Below, piece by piece: positions 1 to 7,397 of a stretch of DNA of 64,000 bases. Within the stretch, counting starts at the first letter, position 1, and every line of letters starts with the position of its first letter. Source of the DNA: Bacillota bacterium (lineage in GTDB: Bacteria > Bacillota > UBA4882 > UBA8346). Both the position numbers and the translations under genes were made by a program. The notes under the pieces are model-generated. The model saw only the letters and a list, made by a program, of their open reading frames with translations. It made no database searches and was not told the origin of the DNA. The stretch is from positions 1 through 64,000 of the forward strand of contig JAFABB010000027.1 of assembly GCA_023426245.1 (NCBI GenBank), read 5' to 3'.

Positions 1-765
1 TTTTAGACTACCTATGAGGGATTGAAACAAGGCATTGCAAAAAAGATTGAGAAAGGCGGTGATGAGTTTTTAGACTACCTATGAGGGATTGAAACTAGAA
101 ATAGCACTAAAACAAATTCAGGAAGAAACACGTTTTTAGACTACCTATGAGGGATTGAAACGATGGACGAGTTAAGAAAGCGAGAGCAATCATCTGAAGT
201 TTTTAGACTACCTATGAGGGATTGAAACTCAAGCAATATGTGAGGGACAGAGAATCATGAAACCAGTTTTTAGACTACCTATGAGGGATTGAAACATCCT
301 CGGGATTTTGCCTTTCTCCGGGGTCACATAAAGTTTTTAGACTACCTATGAGGGATTGAAACCCAGTTAGCAGTCAATTATGGTTGTTTATTCATTCCCA
401 AGTTTTTAGACTACCTATGAGGGATTGAAACAATTAAATCCCACACGTCTTTTTCTGTGGATTTATCACGTTTTTAGACTACCTATGAGGGATTGAAACA
501 AGGCATTGCAAAAAAGATTGAGAAAGGCGGTGATGAGTTTTTAGACTACCTATGAGGGATTGAAACTCCCAAAATCCTGAAGTTAAAATGGCGGTTCATA
601 AAGTTTTTAGACTACCTATGAGGGATTGAAACACTGGCTATGGCGCAGAAAGCTTCCAGTATTACAACGTTTTTAGACTACCTATGAGGGATTGAAACAG
701 TAGGTACTGTGGATATGTGGATAAAAGGAAACCAGGTTTTTAGACTACCTATAAGGGTTTAAATA
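1..765 (+). CRISPR. CRISPR array 1 (window-truncated, trailer end at right)
   Basis: Twelve repeats and eleven spacers are visible. The 30-bp repeat begins GTTTTTAGACTACC, continues TATGAGGG and ends ATTGAAAC. Repeats start at about -1 (first two bases lost at the window edge), 66, 132, 199, 266, 333, 402, 470, 537, 603, 669 and 736. Spacers are 36-39 nt. The ATTGAAAC end is the usual 5' handle of type I crRNAs, so transcription is left to right and the leader lies outside the window. The last repeat (736-765) is degenerate after TATAAGGG, as expected at a trailer end. The spacer at 29-65 is identical to that at 500-536. Confidence 0.98.
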
Positions 766-865
766 AAGCGGTCTTCTCCAAATACAGTAATCTTGATTAG
801 GACAAGACCGCTAAGGGCGCCGGGATTGACTCTGACACCCGGTCAATAAATGGAGGACTAAAAGC
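766..865. other. Array-1 trailer and cas1 upstream region with inverted repeat
   Basis: This 100-bp stretch separates array 1 from cas1. It holds a perfect 9-bp inverted repeat, AGCGGTCTT at 767-775 and AAGACCGCT at 804-812, with a 28-nt loop, and a shorter CCGGG/CCCGG pair at 820-842. Neither is followed by a T-run, so a terminator is not supported. A GGAGGA ribosome binding site at 852-857 serves cas1. No clear promoter hexamers are seen, so cas1 may be read from the array-1 transcript or from an unrecognised promoter here. Confidence 0.4.
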
Positions 866-1858
866 ATGCAAAAAACCCTGTACATCTTTACCAACGGTTC
901 CTTGCACCGGGAAGGTAATACCTTATGCTATCAGACCGAAGCGGGCAAACGTTTTTTGCCGGTGGAAGATATCCAGGAGATTATGGTCTTCGGCGAAGTG
1001 GAGTTCAATAAGAAATTATTGGAATTTCTCACCCAGCATGAAATCATTCTCCATTATTTTAACCACTACGATTATTATATGGGGAGTTTTTACCCGCGTG
1101 AACATTATAATTCCGGGTTTATGACGCTGAAACAGGCTGAAAATTATTTGGATGAGACCCGGCGTGTCAATTTGGCTAAGCGGTTTATATCCGGGGCAAT
1201 CAGTAACATTAAGCAAGTAGTCCGTTATTATCAAAGACGGGGCGCGCCATTAAATGATATTGAGCAACGATTACAAGAAAAGGAAGCGCTTATGGAGGAT
1301 ATCGGCGATCTTTCCGCCTTGATGGCCTTGGAAGGCAACACCCGGGAAATATACTACCGGAGCTTCGATTTGATTTTGGATCACCCGGATTTTGTTTTTG
1401 ATAAAAGAACCCGGCGTCCTCCTCAGAACAATTTAAATACCCTGATCAGCTTCGGGAATTCTTTGCTTTATACGATTGTTCTTTCTGAAATTTATAAGAC
1501 CCATTTAGATCCTAGAATCGGCTTTCTCCATACCACCAACTTCCGGCGGTTTTCATTAAACCTTGATGTGGCTGAGATTTTTAAACCAATTATTGTCGAT
1601 CGCTTGATTTTTTCGTTAATTGATAAGAAAATGATTGCTCCATCCGATTTCGAGTCTGATAGCGGCGGCATTATTTTAAAAGAGAAGGGGCGGAAGAGTT
1701 TTGTTGAAGAGCTGGATAAACGCCTAAATACCACCATTAACCACCGGTCGGTCGGTCATCCGGTGACTTATCGAAGATTGATCCGGATGGAGCTTTATAA
1801 ATTGGAAAAACATATCATCGGCGAAGAGGCTTATCAGCCGTTTGTCTCACAGTGGTAA
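866..1858 (+). CDS. cas1: CRISPR-associated endonuclease Cas1
   Basis: Cas1 is the integrase that, with Cas2, inserts new spacers at the leader end of arrays. The 330-residue length is usual for type I-B Cas1. An N-terminal beta domain (about 1-75) precedes the helical catalytic domain. The metal-binding residues expected of the family are visible as E156 (in LMALEGNTREIYY), H222 (GFLHTTN) and E237 (DVAEIFKP). The RFSLNLD and VDRLI stretches around the active site are typical. The ATG is preceded by GGAGGA with good spacing. cas2 follows after 12 bp, so the two form an operon. No cas4 is present on this side. Subtype I-B is inferred from repeat and protein style, not proven. Confidence 0.96.
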   Translation: MQKTLYIFTNGSLHREGNTLCYQTEAGKRFLPVEDIQEIMVFGEVEFNKKLLEFLTQHEIILHYFNHYDYYMGSFYPREHYNSGFMTLKQAENYLDETRRVNLAKRFISGAISNIKQVVRYYQRRGAPLNDIEQRLQEKEALMEDIGDLSALMALEGNTREIYYRSFDLILDHPDFVFDKRTRRPPQNNLNTLISFGNSLLYTIVLSEIYKTHLDPRIGFLHTTNFRRFSLNLDVAEIFKPIIVDRLIFSLIDKKMIAPSDFESDSGGIILKEKGRKSFVEELDKRLNTTINHRSVGHPVTYRRLIRMELYKLEKHIIGEEAYQPFVSQW

Positions 1859-1870
1859 AGGAGAGCAAAG

Positions 1871-2134
1871 ATGTTTGTGATTGTGGTTTACGATATTGCG
1901 GAGCGCAGAGTGGCCAAGGTTTTGAAAAAATCGCGCCAGTATTTATACTGGGTGCAAAATTCGGTTTTCGAAGGGGAAATTTCCGAAGCCAAATTTAAAA
2001 AGTTTAAGGATGAATTGGGGAAAATCATTAACACCAAGGAAGACTCCGTGGTAATATATAATTTAAGGACTACTAAATATGCTTCCAGGGAAGTAATGGG
2101 TTTAGAGAAAGGAGGGCAGGAAAATATTTTGTAG
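1871..2134 (+). CDS. cas2: CRISPR-associated protein Cas2
   Basis: Cas2 is the structural partner of Cas1 in the spacer-integration complex. The 87-residue protein has the ferredoxin-like start FVIVVYDIAERR, with the conserved Asp (D8) after the first strand, and the VVIYNLRTTK strand near the C-terminus, as in the standard family of 85-95 residues. Its AGGAG site overlaps the cas1 stop, so translation is probably coupled. Array 2 starts 148 bp downstream, which places cas2 immediately before that array's leader. Confidence 0.95.
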   Translation: MFVIVVYDIAERRVAKVLKKSRQYLYWVQNSVFEGEISEAKFKKFKDELGKIINTKEDSVVIYNLRTTKYASREVMGLEKGGQENIL

Positions 2135-2282
2135 TCGACCTACGGTAATGACAAAAATCCCGGAGACCGACAACAGAGGTAGATGGAACGTTTTTGGGAT
2201 AACAATGTGTTTTATATTTAAGTTCAAGATCATGGTGGAAAAAACCATTGTTTTTGAACTAAAAAAAGTCCATTTCAGAAGG
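2135..2282 (+). promoter_or_regulatory. Probable leader of CRISPR array 2
   Basis: The 148 bp between cas2 and the first repeat of array 2 are AT-rich and noncoding, and lie on the 5' side of the array as judged from repeat orientation. They contain nested inverted repeats: AGTTCAA 2221-2227 with TTGAACT 2254-2260, and inside them ATGGT 2232-2236 with ACCAT 2244-2248. A run of A follows, so this is not a terminator for cas2. Leaders normally carry the array promoter and the integration signals. That role is inferred from position. Confidence 0.6.
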
Positions 2283-4594
2283 GTTTTTAGACTACCTATA
2301 AGGGATTGAAACGTAGCCGGAATAACTACCTGCAAAAAAGTAACAATAGCGTTTTTAGACTACCTATAAGGGATTGAAACTAACCTCTAACATATAAACA
2401 CCTCTTTAAAAACAATTTGTTTTTAGACTACCTATAAGGGATTGAAACAAGGTAATTGGCCAACGACCTGTAACCGGGTCACGACCAGTTTTTAGACTAC
2501 CTATAAGGGATTGAAACTTATAAAACCGACTGCCGACAAAGAAGAAGAATTAAGTTTTTAGACTACCTATAAGGGATTGAAACTGCATTTCACCTGATCG
2601 ATAAAGATGCTTTGTTGAGCGTTTTTAGACTACCTATAAGGGATTGAAACTTTGGTTTCATCTCACGCCTTCTTCCCGCCGTGTCGATGTTTTTAGACTA
2701 CCTATAAGGGATTGAAACTATGTAATATCAGTACTAAAATAAGTTATAATCCTATAGTTTTTAGACTACCTATAAGGGATTGAAACACGCCTTGAATAGT
2801 CCGTTGAGTCTGAATCTGGGCCTGTTTTTAGACTACCTATAAGGGATTGAAACTCTTTTTGAGCATGACTATTCCTTTTTCCGTTATTAGCGTTTTTAGA
2901 CTACCTATAAGGGATTGAAACGTCGAATGGTAAGGGGGTTTAAAGGATGAGGGCAGCGTTTTTAGACTACCTATAAGGGATTGAAACCCATTCGACTAAA
3001 ACAAAACCGCCACTACCACTTGCACGTTTTTAGACTACCTATAAGGGATTGAAACTCAATGGGGCATATCCCACAACATGCCGGCAGAAATACGTTTTTA
3101 GACTACCTATAAGGGATTGAAACCTTGTTTGCGCCCTTTGAAATAATTCTCTATAAAAATCGTTTTTTGACTACCTATAAGGGATTGAAACTTGTCCGGT
3201 ATGTGGTAGTAAGCTGGACCAAAACGGAAGTTTTTAGACTACCTATAAGGGATTGAAACTATCCTGTGTCGAATATTTTGTCGCAACTGTTGTCTGTTTT
3301 TAGACTACCTATAAGGGATTGAAACTCTTGGCCCATTCATTTCCCTCCAATCTGCAATAAGTTTTTAGACTACCTATAAGGGATTGAAACAGCTTCAGGT
3401 TGGGTCAGAACCTGGGGCTTTTTACGTTTTTAGACTACCTATAAGGGATTGAAACCTGGAGGAACGGAGGGTCTCTTGCTAAACAGTGTAGGAGTTTTTA
3501 GACTACCTATAAGGGATTGAAACATCTTTCAAATAACCCCAAACTCTCAAAATATTCAATGGTTTTTAGACTACCTATAAGGGATTGAAACCGAATCCAA
3601 TCAGCACCAATACCAGGACGACGAGACATGTTTTTAGACTACCTATAAGGGATTGAAACAATCCAATGCTTGGTGCAATGGGTGGAAGTGGTGCGTTTTT
3701 AGACTACCTATAAGGGATTGAAACTTTAAAATAGCTTGTTCTCCAAGATTCGCAAGCGCGTTTTTAGACTACCTATAAGGGATTGAAACTCTCAAGAGTT
3801 TTCTTCGTTGCCTACTTTAAGTTCTCAGGTTTTTAGACTACCTATAAGGGATTGAAACGTCGGTATTCCAGAAGAAAAAGGAAGCCGGGATAACGAGTTT
3901 TTAGACTACCTATAAGGGATTGAAACTTGACAATCAAATAAGGTCTCCCACTTGGATGAATCAGTTTTTAGACTACCTATAAGGGATTGAAACTGAATTT
4001 GATGAGAATGGTAATGAAACAGATAAAGTATAGTTTTTAGACTACCTATAAGGGATTGAAACATTGATCAAATACCAGGTCTTGGGACTTTGGAACGAAG
4101 TTTTTAGACTACCTATAAGGGATTGAAACTTGTTCGAATTGTACATGATCGTGGTGAAGGCCCACAAGTTTTTAGACTACCTATAAGGGATTGAAACATG
4201 CATCCGACCGTATTTACCAATATGTTGGAAGGTAAGTTTTTAGACTACCTATAAGGGATTGAAACTCGGGTATCAATGCAGCCAAATTCAATTTACGGCT
4301 TTTGTTTTTAGACTACCTATAAGGGATTGAAACACCTGGCTTATCAAATCCTGAACAATCTTTATTTCAGGTTTTTAGACTACCTATAAGGGATTGAAAC
4401 TCGGCTAATACAAAATATAGCTTTGAGACGCAATATATGGTTTTTAGATTACCTATAAGGGATTGAAACCCGCTCACAGCCCATTTATTCCATGATTCAG
4501 AATGGTTTTTAGACTACCTATAAGGGATTGAAACGCCGCTGAGGTTTATTTTAAGCAGTTGGCAATACAGTTGACTACCTATGAGGAATGAAAC
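2283..4594 (+). CRISPR. CRISPR array 2 (complete, 35 repeats, 34 spacers)
   Basis: Thirty-four near-perfect 30-bp repeats start at 2283 and recur every 65-69 bp to 4505-4534. A degenerate 35th repeat lies at about 4570-4594. The repeat equals that of array 1 except at position 18 (TATAAGGG instead of TATGAGGG). Single-base variants occur in the repeats at 3162 (A to T) and 4440 (C to T). Spacers are 35-39 nt and none is repeated within the array by eye. The degenerate last repeat carries the array-1 form TATGAGG. The intact 5' end adjoins cas2, so new spacers are expected to enter at 2283. Confidence 0.98.
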
Positions 4595-4729
4595 GTGTGG
4601 CAATAAATGGAATGTATTTGTGGATTCTCCGGTTGATGTTTATGGTGAAGTAATGATCGAGACACGATAGGGGTAAACTCCGATGTAAAACTCCTCACAA
4701 AGCAGCGGGGTTCATTCTGGGGAGAAGAA
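4595..4729 (+). other. Array-2 trailer with a short coding-like remnant
   Basis: Between the last degenerate repeat and the XRE gene, one forward frame reads CGNKWNVFVDSPVDVYG and then EVMIETR before a stop at about 4668-4670. The composition looks protein-like, but no start or upstream continuation exists because the frame is interrupted inside the terminal repeat. It may be the 3' tail of a gene destroyed when the array was formed or inserted, or it may be chance. No family is recognised. Confidence 0.2.
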
Positions 4730-5074
4730 TTATTTATCATTGTTATCAAACGCTTCCGGGAAGATTTCTTTATTAATTCGATCCCATTTTGCACGTTGCT
4801 CGGGGGTCATTTTTTCACGGGCCCGGATAAGGGAAATGACTTCCGGGTCGGATAAAATTTCCGGATTACGAATATCGGAACGGCCTAAGAGATAGTCCAA
4901 TGTTACCGCAAAATAACCGGCCAGTTTTTGAAGGGTTGAAGAATCCGGATCTCTTTTATCAGCTTCATATTGTGAAACAGTAGAATTTGCAAGCGAAAGA
5001 AATCTAGCTAATTCCATTTGAGTAATTCCTTTTTCTTCTCTTAATTCCCTTAATCTTTCGCCAAAGCTAGACAT
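4730..5074 (-). CDS. XRE/cI-type helix-turn-helix repressor
   Basis: A 114-residue DNA-binding protein. Residues 1-65 form a classic lambda-repressor-like HTH, with LRELREEKGITQMELA as first helices, SLANSTVSQYEADKR as recognition helix and turn, and LQKLAGYFAVTLDYLLGRSD as closing helices. The C-terminal 45 residues are charged and helical (MTPEQRAKWDRINKEIF), with no peptidase or toxin domain. The ATG has GGGGTG upstream. It is transcribed away from a small forward gene at 5314, and the intergenic region carries TTTCAC/GTGAAA motifs, so autoregulation and control of the neighbour are likely. Prophage or mobile-element origin is possible. Confidence 0.88.
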   Translation of the reverse strand: MSSFGERLRELREEKGITQMELARFLSLANSTVSQYEADKRDPDSSTLQKLAGYFAVTLDYLLGRSDIRNPEILSDPEVISLIRAREKMTPEQRAKWDRINKEIFPEAFDNNDK

Positions 5075-5095
5075 GATGACACCCCTTTTCTGAAG

Positions 5096-5203
5096 TTTAT
5101 CACGAAATGTGAAAGCAGAAAAACATTTTCACAAAAAGACAAAACAAGTGTTGACTTTTACTTTTCGTGAAAATATAATGAGACTATAAAATTTCACAAT
5201 GAG
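5096..5203. promoter_or_regulatory. Divergent promoter with operator-like TTTCAC/GTGAAA sites
   Basis: A strong forward promoter is visible: TTGACT at 5151-5156, a 17-bp spacer and TATAAT at 5174-5179. The spacer contains the near-palindrome TTTTCGTGAAAA (5162-5173). Related sites lie at 5100-5112 (TCAC-N5-GTGA), about 5125-5131 (TTTTCAC) and about 5190-5196 (ATTTCAC). Multiple copies of one half-site around a promoter and next to an XRE gene suggest that the XRE protein binds here. Binding is inferred. Confidence 0.65.
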
Positions 5204-5313
5204 TAAAAGAAAATCAAACCATAGGAAATAAAGTTGTAAGGTAAAAAGGATGAATTTTTTTCTTTTAAAGTTTTACTGAATGTCAACTCGAAAAAATAGA
5301 AGGGGGAATCGCC

Positions 5314-5616
5314 ATGCTGAAATCCTTCAGCGCCAAAATCAGGGAACTGCTGGCTAAACGGGTTGGTGAAGCCGAAGAGGAAGTGTTGCTTACCGATAAA
5401 CATTTTCAGAGGTTGAACACCCTTATTAACGAAACCCTGGAACAGATTAGCCAAAGCCTGCCGGCGGAGAAAATGCAGCTCATCACCGAAGTGGACAATT
5501 ATTGGGTCGAACGGGACGAGCTGGCCTATGGACGCATGTACAGGCAGGGCTTGCTGGATGGGCTCACGGCCGACCGGCTGCTGCGGATGGCGCGGCGCGT
5601 TTGCAGGGAGAGGTGA
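5314..5616 (+). CDS. Small helical protein of unknown function, XRE-adjacent
   Basis: A 100-residue protein, mostly alpha-helical and charged, with no membrane segment or cysteine motif. It starts MLKSFSAKIRELL and contains LITEVDNYWVERDELAYGRMYRQGLLDGL. A good AGGGGG site precedes the ATG, and the strong promoter at 5151-5179 reads into it. Small proteins with a YxxGxxDG-type helix are often found beside XRE repressors in Bacillota, but I do not recognise a named function. The next 200 bp downstream hold no convincing gene. Confidence 0.65.
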   Translation: MLKSFSAKIRELLAKRVGEAEEEVLLTDKHFQRLNTLINETLEQISQSLPAEKMQLITEVDNYWVERDELAYGRMYRQGLLDGLTADRLLRMARRVCRER

Positions 5617-5822
5617 AAATGAGGATAACGAACTTCCCCTGAAAGGACCTGAAAGGGTATTGGCTGGTATTGAGGGCCAATCGGGATGTTTGAACTTCGG
5701 ACCGCAACCGTCAAAACCCGAGAAACAGGCGAATACCCTTTAAGTGGAATTGTGAAAGAATTCCTTGAAAAACGCAAAGCGTTTTTTAGACTAGGGTGTG
5801 TCTTAACCCAGGCCAACTGTCT

Positions 5823-6027
5823 TTATTTTAACTGCTTATGCAAAACCTGGCGCAGTTCATTACAAATTTGCAAAGATTCCCCGGCGTCGGTTTTATCGGC
5901 GGATTCTCCGGGATAACGGAAAGCTACGGCCGCATTGCTTAAGAAACGTAATTGCTGGATATTGAGATAAGATTGGTCATCAACCGGAAGCATTTGGTGT
6001 AATAAGGTAAGATTTTAATCCATTCAT
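5823..6027 (-). pseudogene. Decayed HEPN-domain (HepT-like) toxin gene
   Basis: Downstream of mntA on the minus strand, an ATG overlaps the mntA stop (TGATGA), as is usual for coupled MNT-HEPN operons, but its frame stops after 15 codons. A different frame then reads the last part of a HEPN domain from about 5991 to the stop at 5823: LPVDDQSYLNIQQLRFL, then AVAFRYPGESADKTDAG, then a helical end NELRQVLHKQLK. RYPG followed by a terminal helix is characteristic of the HEPN C-terminus. About the first half of the usual 120-135 residues, including the expected Rx4-6H active site, is missing. An internal deletion with frameshift is the simplest reading. Confidence 0.7.
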
Positions 6028-6344
6028 CAATTACACTGTTCATACAGAATCTTTCCTTTATTGAAGGCCTCCTGGATTAAGGGATCGCCTTCGGTATATC
6101 GTCTTTTGGCATCGTCCGGGTTACGGGCAATTAAATCCACAGAGAATTTCGGATTGGTTTTATTTAATATTTCTAATGACTTGCGAAAGGGTTTTCCCTG
6201 AAAAGGAAGGATCACCAATAAATCAACATCGGAATTTTGATGGGGACTGCCATATGCATAGGAACCGAACAAAATGATTCTTTCCGGCTGAAAATGGGTG
6301 ACGATCTGATTGCTTAATTCGGTGATTTCCTGAATATCGGCCAT
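6027..6344 (-). CDS. mntA: MntA-type minimal nucleotidyltransferase
   Basis: A 105-residue nucleotidyltransferase of the MNT family. In MntA-HepT modules this enzyme neutralises the HEPN ribonuclease by adding AMP to it. The catalytic signature is intact: ILFGSYAYG followed by SDVDLLVI, giving the GSxxxG-x7-DxD metal-binding motif, with a further Asp at VDLIA. GGAAGG precedes the ATG. Its partner immediately downstream is broken, so the antitoxin may be an orphan or may act on another HEPN protein elsewhere. Confidence 0.88.
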   Translation of the reverse strand: MADIQEITELSNQIVTHFQPERIILFGSYAYGSPHQNSDVDLLVILPFQGKPFRKSLEILNKTNPKFSVDLIARNPDDAKRRYTEGDPLIQEAFNKGKILYEQCN

Positions 6345-6749
6345 GTACCGGTTCCTTCCATAAAGGGTTTTTCTAAATTCATTATACTATAATATTGGAT
6401 TGTGGGAGAAAACTTTTATGGGTGAGTTTGTCGGATTCAGCTTTTAAAATCAAAAAATTTTTTATTTTGAAGGCACCACCTGACTTATTGGTTATCGGGA
6501 CTAATTACCAATACAAAGTCTCCTTGGGGGACAATTATCACGGGAGATTCATGAGTAAAGTGGCTGCTGAACTACCGATCACATCATGGAGTTTTAATAC
6601 CGGCTCCGAGTAAAAAATTGGCTATGTTTTTAAGGATGGTTGAATCAAACGTGTGTTCGTGGTACAATCTACTTATTTCAGGGTGTAGCGTTGTCTGCGA
6701 TCAACCATTATTGAAAACATAGTTAAATATAAAATCCAGGAGGGGCAAT
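6345..6749. other. Noncoding stretch between mntA and the RibD-like gene
   Basis: About 400 bp without a supportable gene. An AT-rich patch at 6381-6393 reads TATAAT on both strands (minus 6386-6381, plus 6388-6393), fitting the -10 element of mntA, but no good -35 is visible. A 72-codon forward frame at 6395-6613 lacks a ribosome binding site and looks random. No repeats or hairpins stand out. Confidence 0.4.
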
Positions 6750-7256
6750 TTGAGAAAAGTTGTTCTAAATCTCGCAGTTAGTATTGATGGTTTCATTGAA
6801 GATGCTGTTGGTAAATTTGATTGGTGTTTTATTGATCAAGACTATTCAGAAGGACAATTCCAACGCTTTGATGCAGTGTTTATGGGAAGAAAATCTTATG
6901 AACTAATGGTTAATCGTAAAGAACTTCCCATGGGAGAAAAAAAGATTTATATTTTTAGTAACTCAATGAAATCAGCTGAATATGGGACGGTTATCGGAAA
7001 AGATTTTGAAGGAGAAGTATATAAGATAAAGAATGAAGCGGGTCAAGATATTTGGTTTTTTGGAGGAGCAAACTTGTTGACAAGTTTTCTTGATAAAAAT
7101 CTAATTGACGAACTTCAATTAGCGATACATCCAATCATGTTAGGCGCGGGAAAAAGGTTATTTGAAGGAAAAATTAATAGAAGAATAAATTGTCAACTGA
7201 TTCATGCAAAATCATTCAGTGATGGACTCGTGATGTTGAAGTATAAGATTGTATAA
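6750..7256 (+). CDS. RibD C-terminal/dihydrofolate reductase-like protein
   Basis: A 168-residue protein of the DHFR/RibD-C fold family (YwjB/YyaP-like), which uses NAD(P)H; the substrate is unknown for most members. Visible features are the first strand VVLNLAVSIDGFIED, the VFMGRKSYELM segment, the nucleotide-binding WFFGGANLLTSFLD and the late HPIMLGAGKRLFEG loop. The start is TTG, supported by AGGAGGGG seven bases upstream. The gene is clearly richer in A/T and in AAA/GAA codons than its neighbours, suggesting recent acquisition. It stands alone, with noncoding DNA on both sides. Confidence 0.85.
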   Translation: MRKVVLNLAVSIDGFIEDAVGKFDWCFIDQDYSEGQFQRFDAVFMGRKSYELMVNRKELPMGEKKIYIFSNSMKSAEYGTVIGKDFEGEVYKIKNEAGQDIWFFGGANLLTSFLDKNLIDELQLAIHPIMLGAGKRLFEGKINRRINCQLIHAKSFSDGLVMLKYKIV

Positions 7257-7397
7257 CTAATTATAACATGAGTGCTACCGTTAACTGGTGCGGTAACGAT
7301 GTAATCAATTTTAGGCTGGCTCAATTTTAAGCTGTTGATTCAAGAAGCTAATTCAAGCATTCATAGCAATTCTTGCGGTAATTTTAAAGAGGTGCCC

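Noticed and set aside
2221..2260. Terminator for cas2
   Set aside because: The inverted repeats are followed by A-rich sequence on the coding strand and lack a T-run on either strand.
2102..2335. Minus-strand open frame across cas2 end, leader and first repeat of array 2
   Set aside because: It runs through CRISPR repeat sequence and the leader; no ribosome site.
4579..4794. Minus-strand open frame overlapping the array-2 trailer and XRE 3' end
   Set aside because: Overlaps a well-supported XRE gene in another frame and has no start signal.
5528..5916. Forward frames between the small XRE-adjacent gene and the HEPN remnant
   Set aside because: They are frame-shifted readings of the 5314 gene or run antisense to the HEPN remnant; no family pattern.
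6395..6613. Forward 72-codon frame after mntA
   Set aside because: No ribosome site, random-looking composition.
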